DNA of 64,000 nucleotides from Bacillota bacterium (GTDB lineage Bacteria > Bacillota > Clostridia > Christensenellales > SZUA-584), in contig JAEYPO010000036.1 of NCBI GenBank assembly GCA_023410595.1, positions 1 to 64,000 on the forward strand. Reading direction: 5' to 3'. Made by a program: the position numbers and the translations under genes. The notes under the pieces were generated by a model. It was not told the DNA's origin. It worked only from the letters and a program-made list of their open reading frames with translations, and made no database searches. This document shows positions 28,208 through 36,416 of the stretch, one piece after another (position 1 is the stretch's first letter; each line of letters opens with the position of its first letter).

Positions 28208-29095
28208 TCATCCCAGCAACAGCTTGTACCCTTCGGCGTTTGCGAAACGGTCAAGAATAGTAATCGTATTCACTTCACCGGAGTACAACCGTCTGCCAAA
28301 CAACTCCGCGCCGCCGCCGGCAAAGGCTACCGGCAGCTTCAGATCAAGTCCACGCTCACGAAGCGCGTTGAGCAACTCTCTAATATAAAGTCGCATACGC
28401 CGCTCAACAATGAGCTGGATCCTGTCCTGATCCGCATGCTGTAAACGCCCTTGCATCGCGTCGGTAATCAGCGTATCAGAAAGAATGATATTTTCCTGCT
28501 GCAACTCTTCCCGAATGGCATTGAACAGCGTTATCGTGCCCATGCGCAGGCTGGCGCAACTTCCACGATCAACTTTGAATTCGTGAAGTGTGAGGATATC
28601 CACCGTATACCCGCCAATATCAATCAGCGTGATATTTGTATACCCCTTAAGCTGCTGATAGTATTTACAGAGCGCAGCATGGCCTTGAGCGAACACCTTG
28701 CAGTCCATGATGCAGCAGCTATACGGAATTCCTTCAAAGTCAAAGCTGATACTGCCGCGCAGGAAGTATTTACAGAAAGTCTCTTTTTGTGCGCCGTAAA
28801 TATCAATGGGCAGTCCCACACCGAGATACATCTCGGCGGAGGTGATATCCGCTTGCTTCATCGCGTCCGCGATAGCGGGTAAGGACAGGATAAATGCGTC
28901 ATCTTCCTTCGTCTTATCCTGCTGAAAGCTCATGCGCTTCCCGCCGACAGCATAATATTTGCCGTCATAGAAAAGCTGCATATCGTCTGTGATGAACTCC
29001 TTTTCGCTCATCGTAAAGCCGGATGCGTAAAGCATCCGCTCAGAGGATTTTGTATTGTAGTTACCGTTATCAATCCCGATCTTTAATACGTTCAT
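28208..29095 (-). CDS. parM: ParM/StbA-like actin-fold segregation ATPase
   Basis: 295 residues, SD AGAGGTG before the ATG at 29095. Actin-fold landmarks: phosphate-1 GIDNGNYNTKSS at residue 7, connect/phosphate-2 LIDIGGYTVDIL near 155 and the adenosine loop AFAGGGAELFG near 265. Length fits plasmid actins. It polymerises to push DNA copies apart; in integrative elements it stabilises an excised circular form. It pairs with the small gene downstream. Confidence 0.85.
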   Translation of the reverse strand: MNVLKIGIDNGNYNTKSSERMLYASGFTMSEKEFITDDMQLFYDGKYYAVGGKRMSFQQDKTKEDDAFILSLPAIADAMKQADITSAEMYLGVGLPIDIYGAQKETFCKYFLRGSISFDFEGIPYSCCIMDCKVFAQGHAALCKYYQQLKGYTNITLIDIGGYTVDILTLHEFKVDRGSCASLRMGTITLFNAIREELQQENIILSDTLITDAMQGRLQHADQDRIQLIVERRMRLYIRELLNALRERGLDLKLPVAFAGGGAELFGRRLYSGEVNTITILDRFANAEGYKLLLG

Positions 29096-29132
29096 TTGCT
29101 ACACCTCTTTCTGAAATTCATGTTTTAATAAA

Positions 29133-29187
29133 GTACCCTTGGTAAAATTCACATTTCCAACATCACCTCGCTTGAAAATTTGGGTAC
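29133..29187. promoter_or_regulatory. Inverted repeat upstream of parM (possible parC or operator)
   Basis: GTACCC (29133-29138) and GGGTAC (29182-29187) bracket a 43-base AT-rich stretch between the parM start and the terminator of the next gene. Type II partition loci keep their centromere upstream of parM, so this gap is the likely site, but no clear iterons are visible. Confidence 0.3.
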
Positions 29188-29220
29188 AAAAAACGCCTCC
29201 TGCTAAAGGAAGCGTTTTTC
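29188..29220 (-). terminator. Terminator of the sigma-like gene
   Basis: Read on the minus strand, GAAAAACGCTTCCTTT and AGGAGGCGTTTTTT form a strong stem with a short loop, ending in a T run. It lies about 30 bases after the stop of the gene at 29251. Confidence 0.75.
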
Positions 29221-29250
29221 CAAGTGATTATTAATCGTGTGGTTATGTTT

Positions 29251-30117
29251 TCAAACCTGCGACTCAGCAGCATAATCAATATAGAGTTCAGCGATTCTGT
29301 TAATCCGTTTTAAAACGCCGCTGTGCGTCTTATAGCCTGTCCTTTCAGCAATCTCCTGATAAGTGTATCCTTTCATGCGAAACTCAAGTATCTCGAGGTC
29401 AAGCGGTTCTAGGTGTTGGTAGAACTTTTCAACACCTATTTTCGAGCAGATTGTATCTTCATATTGAGATGTCAAATAGCTGTGTAAATCGTCTCCAATT
29501 TCATTGTCTGTTAATTGCTCAAGGGATACCGTACTGATCTTGGAGCGGGTATGATACCACCTTCGGTAAAAATCTATCTTTGCATTGCTGTTCCGATTAT
29601 CATAGTCCTCAAAGCAACGCATTTCACGAACGGCGTGAATACAGGGCAATAGTTTGTTGTCCATAATCCCGCGAATCCCAACTTGTAGCATGAGGTCTTG
29701 AAACTCTTCTTGCTCTATCCAATCATGTTCTTTCTTTGATGCATTGGTGAGACTTTGCGGGGTGATACCACTCATGCATTCAAACGCTCTTTGCCATATG
29801 GGAAGCGAATGAGCAAGCTGCCAGATTGGGTCATTCCCCGAAAAACACTCCATGTATGTTGTAATGCCAAAGGATGGCCAGATATAATATGCAGTCAGAT
29901 CACAAACCGTCTGCAAAAAGAAATCGCTAGCCAATACCGTAAACCATTCTTGATGTGTGAATATGCCGTGTGCACTTCGGGGCATGTCCATTAGGCTGGG
30001 GCATTCTGTTTTGAGCAGTTCCTTGGGGAAAAGATAAAAGAGAGGCATATATTCAAAATTGGGAAGATCAACAATCTTAATTTGGTTTTGCTTTGGATAG
30101 AGTATTTGTATCCGCAT
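29251..30117 (-). CDS. Sigma-70-like region 4 protein of the mobilizable element
   Basis: 288 residues, AAGGAG six bases before the ATG at 30117. The first 170 residues are unrecognised. The last 60 contain a sigma region-4-like helix-turn-helix: LEPLDLEILEFRMKGYTYQEI, then AERTGYKTHSGVLKRINRI. Such proteins with a variable front are common in clostridial conjugative or mobilizable elements and probably control element genes. It is divergent from the XRE-recombinase operon, and a palindrome lies just before its start. Confidence 0.6.
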   Translation of the reverse strand: MRIQILYPKQNQIKIVDLPNFEYMPLFYLFPKELLKTECPSLMDMPRSAHGIFTHQEWFTVLASDFFLQTVCDLTAYYIWPSFGITTYMECFSGNDPIWQLAHSLPIWQRAFECMSGITPQSLTNASKKEHDWIEQEEFQDLMLQVGIRGIMDNKLLPCIHAVREMRCFEDYDNRNSNAKIDFYRRWYHTRSKISTVSLEQLTDNEIGDDLHSYLTSQYEDTICSKIGVEKFYQHLEPLDLEILEFRMKGYTYQEIAERTGYKTHSGVLKRINRIAELYIDYAAESQV

Positions 30118-30131
30118 AAATGCTCCTTAAT

Positions 30132-30144
30132 ATGATAGTATCAT
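30132..30144. promoter_or_regulatory. Palindromic operator candidate
   Basis: ATGATAGTATCAT is a perfect six-base inverted repeat around one G, in the 173-bp gap between the divergent sigma-like and XRE genes. A related half (TTGATAGTATT) appears about 75 bases further on. It could bind the XRE protein encoded at 30291. Confidence 0.4.
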
Positions 30145-30290
30145 CTCTATAAGAATACGTCAAAACATGAGCTGTATTGTTCCAACGAAAATTATATTTT
30201 TGAATAACATTTGATAGTATTTAATAAAAGACTTGCATATTAAGGGTATGAATATTATACTGAAATTAAGACCTTTGGAGGTTTTGTCAA

Positions 30291-30668
30291 ATGGATAAAG
30301 AATTGACCATAGGCGCGCGGCTGAAGCAGTTGCGAGAGGAAGCCAACATAACTCAAAACAGCCTTGCCGTAAGTCTGGGCGTAACTCAATCGACTGTTAA
30401 TCGTTATGAACATGAGCTTTCACAAGCTCCATATACTGTATTGCTCTGGTATGCCGATACTTTCAACGTATCTTTGGATTATCTGTTTTGCCGTACTGAT
30501 AACCCTCATGGGAAGTATTTTGAGTACCAGCCGGAAAAGGTAAAAGAACAAATTGCAGAGAAGGCAAACTGGAGTGAATTCGTGCGAGCTTGCTTTGAGG
30601 AAGGCTCTCCGATGAACAAGAAGCTTAAGGAAATGTTGGTCGAGTTGGTTGAGGAGGAGAAAAAATGA
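30291..30668 (+). CDS. XRE-family transcriptional regulator
   Basis: 125 residues with GGAGG ten bases before ATG 30291. Residues 6-65 are a clear Cro/CI helix-turn-helix (IGARLKQLREEANITQNSL, then GVTQSTVNRYEHE). The rest is a charged helical tail. It overlaps the recombinase gene by four bases, so the two are coupled; it most likely controls excision and integration. Confidence 0.88.
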   Translation: MDKELTIGARLKQLREEANITQNSLAVSLGVTQSTVNRYEHELSQAPYTVLLWYADTFNVSLDYLFCRTDNPHGKYFEYQPEKVKEQIAEKANWSEFVRACFEEGSPMNKKLKEMLVELVEEEKK

Positions 30669-32134
30669 ACGGTGTGATTTATGCAAGATATTCTTCTGAT
30701 AACCAGCGCGAAGAGTCCATTGAGGGCCAGCTTCGTGAGTGTCAAGAATATGCCGACAAACAGGGAATAACCATTTTCGGAACGTATGTTGACCGGGCCT
30801 ACTCAGCCAAAACCGACAACCGTCCCGAGTTTCAAAGAATGATAAAGGATAGCGGTAAGCATTTGTTTGATGTGGTGATTGTGTGGAAGCTTGATAGGTT
30901 TGCGCGTAACCGCTATGATTCGGCACATTACAAAAATACGCTTCGCAAAAATGGCGTTCGACTTTTGTCTGCGAAAGAACAAATATTGGATGGTCCCGAA
31001 GGGATTATTCTCGAATCTATGCTTGAAGGTTTTGCAGAATACTATTCTGCAGAGCTCGCCGTAAAAGTAATTCGAGGAATGACAGAAAACGCGCTTAAAT
31101 GCAAATATAATGGCGGGACGATTACATATGGGTATACCGTGGACGCGGAGCAATGTTATCAAGTTGACACATTAACAGCACCGGTAGTAGTCGATGTGTT
31201 TAAAAAGTATGCTGAAGGATATACGATACAGGAGATTGTTGATTATCTGAAGGAAATGAAGGTTTCATCCGCACGAAAAGGAAGGATAACCTTTAACACA
31301 GTCACCCACATGTTGCATAATAGAAAATATATCGGTGAATACAAGTATCGCGATGTGATAAACCCAAACGGTATTCCTGCCATTGTACCTAAAGAGTTAT
31401 TTAATAAAGTTCAGGAACGCTTAGAAAAGAATCGCCGCGCGCCAGCTAGGCATAAAGCCGAAGATGATTATTTGCTTACAACAAAACTTCATTGTGGAAA
31501 ATGTGGCGCTTTTATGGTAGGCGAAAGCGGTACCAGTCAGATGAAAATCGTATATCATTATTATAAATGCGTCAACGCGAAGAAGAAACAAAAAACATGT
31601 AATAAAAAAGCGGTCAAAAAGGAATGGATTGAGGATCTCGTTATTGATGAAACAATGAAGCTGCTCATGAATGATGCTCTTTTGGAGCAACTCGCAGATA
31701 GACTCGTATCCATTCAATCACAGGAGAATGTACACCTGCCGCTTCTTAAAAAGCGGCTTGCGGATACCAAGCGGGGCATAGAAAACGTACTCAACGCCAT
31801 CCAGCAGGGAGTTTTAACAACTTCTACAAAGCAGCGTTTGGATGAGTTAGAGAATACAAAGGACGAACTTGAAATTGAAATCTTACAGGAAGAAATGCAA
31901 TCGCCACTTTTAACCCGAGAACAGATACTATTCTGGTTACATAAGTTTAGGGGAATTGATTCTTCAAATAAAGAGCAACGTCAAAGGTTAATAGATTGTT
32001 TTGTAAATTCGGTGTATCTCTATGACGACAAGATGGTGCTGACATTTAACTATAAAGACGGAATTAAACACACTACCTTTGATGAGGTGAAAAGTTCGGA
32101 TTTGGGCGAATTCGCTAGACCAAAAATAAAATGA
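30665..32134 (+). CDS. Large serine recombinase of the integrative element
   Basis: 489 residues from ATG 30665. N-terminal resolvase domain with catalytic Ser10 in YARYSSDNQREESIEGQL and the arginines of VWKLDRFARNRYD. A Recombinase domain follows (about 160-270, RKYIGEYKYRDV), then a zinc ribbon (LHCGKCGAFM, then YYKCVNAKKKQKTCNKK) and a coiled coil (about 340-420). All catalytic features are intact. It integrates and excises the element by attP x attB crossover. Being the last gene at the right end with an operon-ending terminator suggests the element boundary is just beyond. Confidence 0.92.
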   Translation: MNGVIYARYSSDNQREESIEGQLRECQEYADKQGITIFGTYVDRAYSAKTDNRPEFQRMIKDSGKHLFDVVIVWKLDRFARNRYDSAHYKNTLRKNGVRLLSAKEQILDGPEGIILESMLEGFAEYYSAELAVKVIRGMTENALKCKYNGGTITYGYTVDAEQCYQVDTLTAPVVVDVFKKYAEGYTIQEIVDYLKEMKVSSARKGRITFNTVTHMLHNRKYIGEYKYRDVINPNGIPAIVPKELFNKVQERLEKNRRAPARHKAEDDYLLTTKLHCGKCGAFMVGESGTSQMKIVYHYYKCVNAKKKQKTCNKKAVKKEWIEDLVIDETMKLLMNDALLEQLADRLVSIQSQENVHLPLLKKRLADTKRGIENVLNAIQQGVLTTSTKQRLDELENTKDELEIEILQEEMQSPLLTREQILFWLHKFRGIDSSNKEQRQRLIDCFVNSVYLYDDKMVLTFNYKDGIKHTTFDEVKSSDLGEFARPKIK

Positions 32135-32160
32135 CATACGGATGTATGTCATTTTATTTT
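32123..32160 (+). terminator. Strong terminator overlapping the recombinase stop codon
   Basis: A 17-base perfect stem (AAAATAAAATGACATAC with its complement) around a four-base loop, ending ATTTTATTTT. The TGA stop of the recombinase lies within the left arm. Confidence 0.8.
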
Positions 32161-32190
32161 TGAAATTGAAAGGATTTGAAGCTAGGGAAA

Positions 32191-32216
32191 AGCGACTGTC
32201 CAGTGGACAGTTCGCC
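32191..32216. repeat. Palindrome just outside the recombinase, possible att region
   Basis: GCGACTGTCC and GGACAGTTCGC pair over ten bases with one bulged base around AGT. It lies in the 315-bp gene-free stretch 32135-32449 between the recombinase and the core amidohydrolase gene, where an element end would be expected. The rest of that stretch shows no gene; a sudden return to GC-richer DNA follows. Confidence 0.4.
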
Positions 32217-32449
32217 CCGAGACGGCTTACTCAGCAATTGGACGGTTGGTCGCAGACTCGCTGCAGCTAAATACTATTAGCCTCTTATACAGACCAACAA
32301 GCCTTATAATTCATCGTTTATCGCGCCGGTGAGTGTGCCCCCTGATAAATGAGTGTATTAAACTGGATTGCTAATATGTTTACGTTGTACCTATATATAG
32401 TTTATAATGATATTAGTTACATAAAAATACCAAGATTGAGGAAATTAAA

Positions 32450-33631
32450 ATGTTACGTCCGAAAATTTTGTTGGTTATTTTTCTTATTGTTTTTCTTTGT
32501 ATGGATTGCTCTGCTATAAATACAAACAGCGTGAGCGATACAATTTACCTGACCAATTGCAGAATGATAGATGGAACGGGCGCGCCGCCTGTAGATAACG
32601 CTACCATCGCCATAAAAGACAGCGTCATTGCCGCAGTCGGACCAGACGATTCAATTGCAATACCCGAGAACGCGACGGTGACAGACCTGGAAGGCCTTAC
32701 GGTAATACCGGGATTCATCAACGCTCATGTGCACCAGGCATACAACGAAAAAAACCTTGAAAATTGGCTTATGTGCGGTGTCACGACAGTCCGCGACGAA
32801 TCGCCCATGGGAACAAGTGATTTTCCGTCCGACAGGGATAGCCTTAATAATGATCCGGCGCATTCCAGAATTGTCGCGGCGAATCCCATACTTGCACCGA
32901 AAGGCGGATACGGCAGAGACTTTTTCACCTCCCCCGATACGGCGGGTGAAAAGGTGAGCCAGTACATCAGCGAGGGTGCTGACATCATCAAGTTTTCCAT
33001 AGAGGACAACCTGCAGGAAAGGGCGTGGAAAATGCCCACCAGCGAAGAGGTAAAGGCCATCGTGGACACGGCCCATGAGAAAGGTTACAAGGTATCGGTG
33101 CATATCAGCCATGAACGCAACCTTAAAATGGCCATCGACGCGGGAGTAGACGACATAGCCCATATGGTCGTTGAGCCCATAAGCAGGGAGACCGCCGAGC
33201 AGATGGTCGAGAAGGGTATATACTGGGTGCCTACGCTGGAGCTCTGGAGCTATGTAAGCCGGGATTATGATCTTGACTGGGTAGACGTGGCGATAGAGAA
33301 CCTTTCGGTATTTTACAAAGCGGGAGGGAAAATAGCGTTAGGTACTGATTTTGCCGGATATGCGAGCGACTTCGATAATGGCTTCCCCGAAACTGAAATT
33401 GATTTGATGCGGGAGGCCGGTATGACTCCAATGGATATTATCGTCGCAGCCACCAAAAACGCCGCGCATGTCTGTGGGCTTAATAGCACGCTCGGCACAT
33501 TAGAGGCTGGCAAGACCGCGGACCTGCTGGTGGTCAGCGGCGACCCGATGGACGAGAATCCGCGTTTATCTTTGAGAATGGTAATGCACGGAGGAGTAAT
33601 AGTGGTGGACAATGCCGATGCCCCTAAATAA
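32450..33631 (+). CDS. Exported amidohydrolase-superfamily protein (imidazolonepropionase-like)
   Basis: 393 residues, GAGG before ATG 32450. A hydrophobic N-terminus ending in CMDC suggests a lipoprotein or cleaved signal. The TIM-barrel metallohydrolase pattern is complete: HVH in GFINAHVHQ, a possible bridging Lys in DIIKFSIED, His in VSVHISHER and DDIAHMV, and Asp in ALGTDFAG, followed by LGTLEAGKTADLLVV of the small beta domain. It probably hydrolyses an amide or peptide-like substrate outside the membrane; the substrate is unknown. Confidence 0.85.
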   Translation: MLRPKILLVIFLIVFLCMDCSAINTNSVSDTIYLTNCRMIDGTGAPPVDNATIAIKDSVIAAVGPDDSIAIPENATVTDLEGLTVIPGFINAHVHQAYNEKNLENWLMCGVTTVRDESPMGTSDFPSDRDSLNNDPAHSRIVAANPILAPKGGYGRDFFTSPDTAGEKVSQYISEGADIIKFSIEDNLQERAWKMPTSEEVKAIVDTAHEKGYKVSVHISHERNLKMAIDAGVDDIAHMVVEPISRETAEQMVEKGIYWVPTLELWSYVSRDYDLDWVDVAIENLSVFYKAGGKIALGTDFAGYASDFDNGFPETEIDLMREAGMTPMDIIVAATKNAAHVCGLNSTLGTLEAGKTADLLVVSGDPMDENPRLSLRMVMHGGVIVVDNADAPK

Positions 33632-33820
33632 CCGGGCTTGCGGGGACTCTTATAACGCACCAGGAAAGCCCTGTTTGCAGAGGTGCTTCCTTTTATACCA
33701 TACTATCTTAATACGCCTAATTAAGTAAGAAAAATATGTACTGTGGTTTAATGGAGCGGGAAAAAGCATATTGATAATATAAATTTAATACCCGCTAAGC
33801 CTTAAAGAGGGAGGTATGTC

Positions 33821-34486
33821 ATGATCGACTGGGAAATCATTATACGCTTGGTTGCGTCAATGGTTATTGGAGGACTGGTAGGCGCCCAGAGAGAGTTTAA
33901 AAAAACCTCCGCGGGATTTCGTACGCATACTCTCGTGGCGGTTGGCGCCTGTATTGCCATGGTTGTAAACGAATATCTTTTTAAGACCTATTCGTCTATG
34001 TCTAATATGGATATAGCGCGTATGGGCAGTTATGTGATAAGCGGAATCGGCTTTTTGGGTGCGGGCAGCATAATAAAGAGCGGATTCAGGGTTCAGGGCC
34101 TTACAACGGCTGCCGGCCTTTGGGTAGTGGCATGTCTGGGAATAGCTGTGGGAGCGGGGCATTACGTTATTGCCATAGCCGGGACGATTTTAGTAGTACT
34201 GACACTCACATTGTTAAAAATAGTCGAAGAAAAGTTTTTAAGAAGGAAGAACAGGACACAGATAGATTTGAATATAAAAAACTCATCCGAGCAGATAATG
34301 AAAGTTTTAAGCTCAATTAATTCCATAGGGCTGTCCATACACAGCATAAACATACGGGATATCAATGAAAAATGGCTGGATTTTTCATTATATACTTCTT
34401 TACAAAACAAAAACGATATTGACGGGATACGTGAAACGCTTGCGAAAATAGAAGGAGTAAAAGTGATGGATATAGATCCGACATAA
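33821..34486 (+). CDS. MgtC/SapB-family membrane protein
   Basis: 221 residues with GGGAGG before ATG 33821. Four to five membrane helices (about residues 5-130) contain family marks: GGLVGAQREFKKTSAGFRTHTLV, here split as GGLVGAQREF and SAGFRTHTLVAVGA, and GIGFLGAGSIIK, RVQGLTTAAGLWV. A C-terminal ACT-like domain (about 150-221) follows. Homologues are tied to magnesium limitation and acid or host stress. The last 65 residues fit the usual C-terminal regulatory domain. Single gene. Confidence 0.88.
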   Translation: MIDWEIIIRLVASMVIGGLVGAQREFKKTSAGFRTHTLVAVGACIAMVVNEYLFKTYSSMSNMDIARMGSYVISGIGFLGAGSIIKSGFRVQGLTTAAGLWVVACLGIAVGAGHYVIAIAGTILVVLTLTLLKIVEEKFLRRKNRTQIDLNIKNSSEQIMKVLSSINSIGLSIHSINIRDINEKWLDFSLYTSLQNKNDIDGIRETLAKIEGVKVMDIDPT

Positions 34487-34644
34487 TAAAAGGTGGATTA
34501 TAGCCATTTTGGGCGGGCCGTGCTTGCGGGCTTAAATGCTGCTGGCAAGGCGGCGTGGATAGTGAGAGGCGCATGGCTTGGAACGGGGCAAGCAAAAGAC
34601 TGAACAACTGCTGTTTCTCCGGTTAAGGCATGTTACTCACGCTT

Positions 34645-36180
34645 TTAATATCCCCTGCCGGGATCAATTATGCTGCCGTCGATGGCGTTTATCGTTAATA
34701 CGGGCATAGGCTCGCCAAAACCTTCCTCATTTTCTTGTCCGCTGTCTTTTATGATCTTTGTTCCGTAAAAATTCCATGCAGGCACAAGCAGTCCGTTTTC
34801 AATAGAGTCGCGCTCGGCAATACGCTGCAATTCCAGCGAAATACGTGTTACACTGATTGTTATTCCCGAAGCGCCTCGTTGCGTTGCCCGCCATTCATAA
34901 GTCTCGCGCATCATTTGCTCGAATCTCTCCATGATATCCGAGAAAGGCAATAACGATGAATTTTTGATTATTGTATCGGTAACCTCGATAGGAGAACTCC
35001 ATTCCAACGATATGATGCCCCTGTCGTCTACAAGAGATTCCATCTTCTCATATGTCCAATATCCAAAATAGCTTGGATCTGATGTGATGGTGCCGCTCAT
35101 TCCGTTTATATATGAGCAGGGTATACCGTCCACCGTCCGTGCGCACTGAATGCGATAAGCATAGTGTTCCGCCGGTCCTACTTTACCGTCGATGTTTCCC
35201 ATGTTTTCATCATCGACAAGATACATAGCGCAGATCTGCATGTAATCCGCTCCGGCATCTTTCAGAAGCTGTGCAACGAGAGATTTCGCTTCCGCGGGCG
35301 TCGTCTTCAGCTTTTCAAGCGCTTTCGGGTCGCTGATAATCGTATTTTCATCTACGGGTAGAGGAGCATGCTGGCCGTAATTTAACGCTTCATCTTTATT
35401 ATCTATGTAATTATAAATAAGCCTCGCGTTACGCATAAGATAGCGTACCCCCGTATCGCCAAACTTATAAGATTGCTTTAAATCGCTGTTGTTTTGTACT
35501 GATAGTGACGAGAACGGCTCGTCGCCAGTTATATTATTATTGACACTAAGCCCCATATAATGCTCGGCATGCCCCATTGATTGCTCCTTATCCACCTCCT
35601 TCAGCTTGAGTTTTCCGTCCGATACTGTAACGGCCTTCCGGCTTTCTTCAGGAGCGCTTGGATATTTTTCTTCCAGCCGCTTTATTTCCTCATCGATCAA
35701 CGCCTGGCCTTCAGGGTCATTTACATAAAACTCAGATAGTCTTTGCTTATTCCAATATACTACCCTGTCCTGAATTTGCTGTTTGGTCATTGGGCTTTCG
35801 TCCACTTCATATATCGGCTGCCCTTTAAATAAGGCTTTGACCATACCGTCTGTCTGCTCTTGAGTGAAATCCGCAGCCTTTACGCGAAGCGTAGGCATGC
35901 CTTGTGCATCGGGGATGCTTACAGAGGCGTTAACAGTGATCATTAACCTTCCATTTGCAAGAGAAATTTCATTAGTATAATTTGCCGGCGCATTTGCTTG
36001 TTCCAAGACAGTTCCAGCCTGCGCGGTATTCGTCTTGGCTGCTGCGGACAGCATAACTTCCTGATTTTTTCCTACAATTATGGGCTTATCCGGTGTGGGC
36101 TGGCAGGCGGAAAGCGTCATAATTGCGGAAAATATAAATATTAACGTCTTCACTAAGGTTGCATTTGTTACCTTTTTCAT
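34645..36180 (-). CDS. Large secreted lipoprotein of unknown function (DUF6034-like)
   Basis: 511 residues. The signal peptide ends in lipobox LSAC (Cys about 26), so it is tethered outside. The body is rich in charged and beta segments with repeated phrases such as PAEHYAYRIQCARTVDGIPC and NAIDGSIIDPGRGY at the end. I believe it belongs to the clostridial DUF6034-type lipoproteins, whose role is unknown; this is from memory. No catalytic motif is evident. It lies alone between two + strand genes. Confidence 0.65.
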   Translation of the reverse strand: MKKVTNATLVKTLIFIFSAIMTLSACQPTPDKPIIVGKNQEVMLSAAAKTNTAQAGTVLEQANAPANYTNEISLANGRLMITVNASVSIPDAQGMPTLRVKAADFTQEQTDGMVKALFKGQPIYEVDESPMTKQQIQDRVVYWNKQRLSEFYVNDPEGQALIDEEIKRLEEKYPSAPEESRKAVTVSDGKLKLKEVDKEQSMGHAEHYMGLSVNNNITGDEPFSSLSVQNNSDLKQSYKFGDTGVRYLMRNARLIYNYIDNKDEALNYGQHAPLPVDENTIISDPKALEKLKTTPAEAKSLVAQLLKDAGADYMQICAMYLVDDENMGNIDGKVGPAEHYAYRIQCARTVDGIPCSYINGMSGTITSDPSYFGYWTYEKMESLVDDRGIISLEWSSPIEVTDTIIKNSSLLPFSDIMERFEQMMRETYEWRATQRGASGITISVTRISLELQRIAERDSIENGLLVPAWNFYGTKIIKDSGQENEEGFGEPMPVLTINAIDGSIIDPGRGY

Positions 36181-36416
36181 AATAACCTCGTAACAAATGT
36201 AATAATTATGTAACTATATTATACCGGTCATACAAATGTGTCAATAGATAGCAGATAAGCCCGGTGTTTTGGGCGGCGCCAAGAGCGGTATTATTTGGGT
36301 AATAAATAACGCTGGCAGGCGTTGACATACTAAAAATTAAATTGTATCATATGGTAAAGATATTTTTGCATATCAAGCCGGTTTCGGTTTTCAGGTGGTG
36401 GGGATAGGAATATACT

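Noticed and set aside
32450..33631. Amidohydrolase as cargo of the mobilizable element.
   Set aside because: Composition returns to the core type before it, and it lies beyond the recombinase and its terminator; it is more likely chromosomal.
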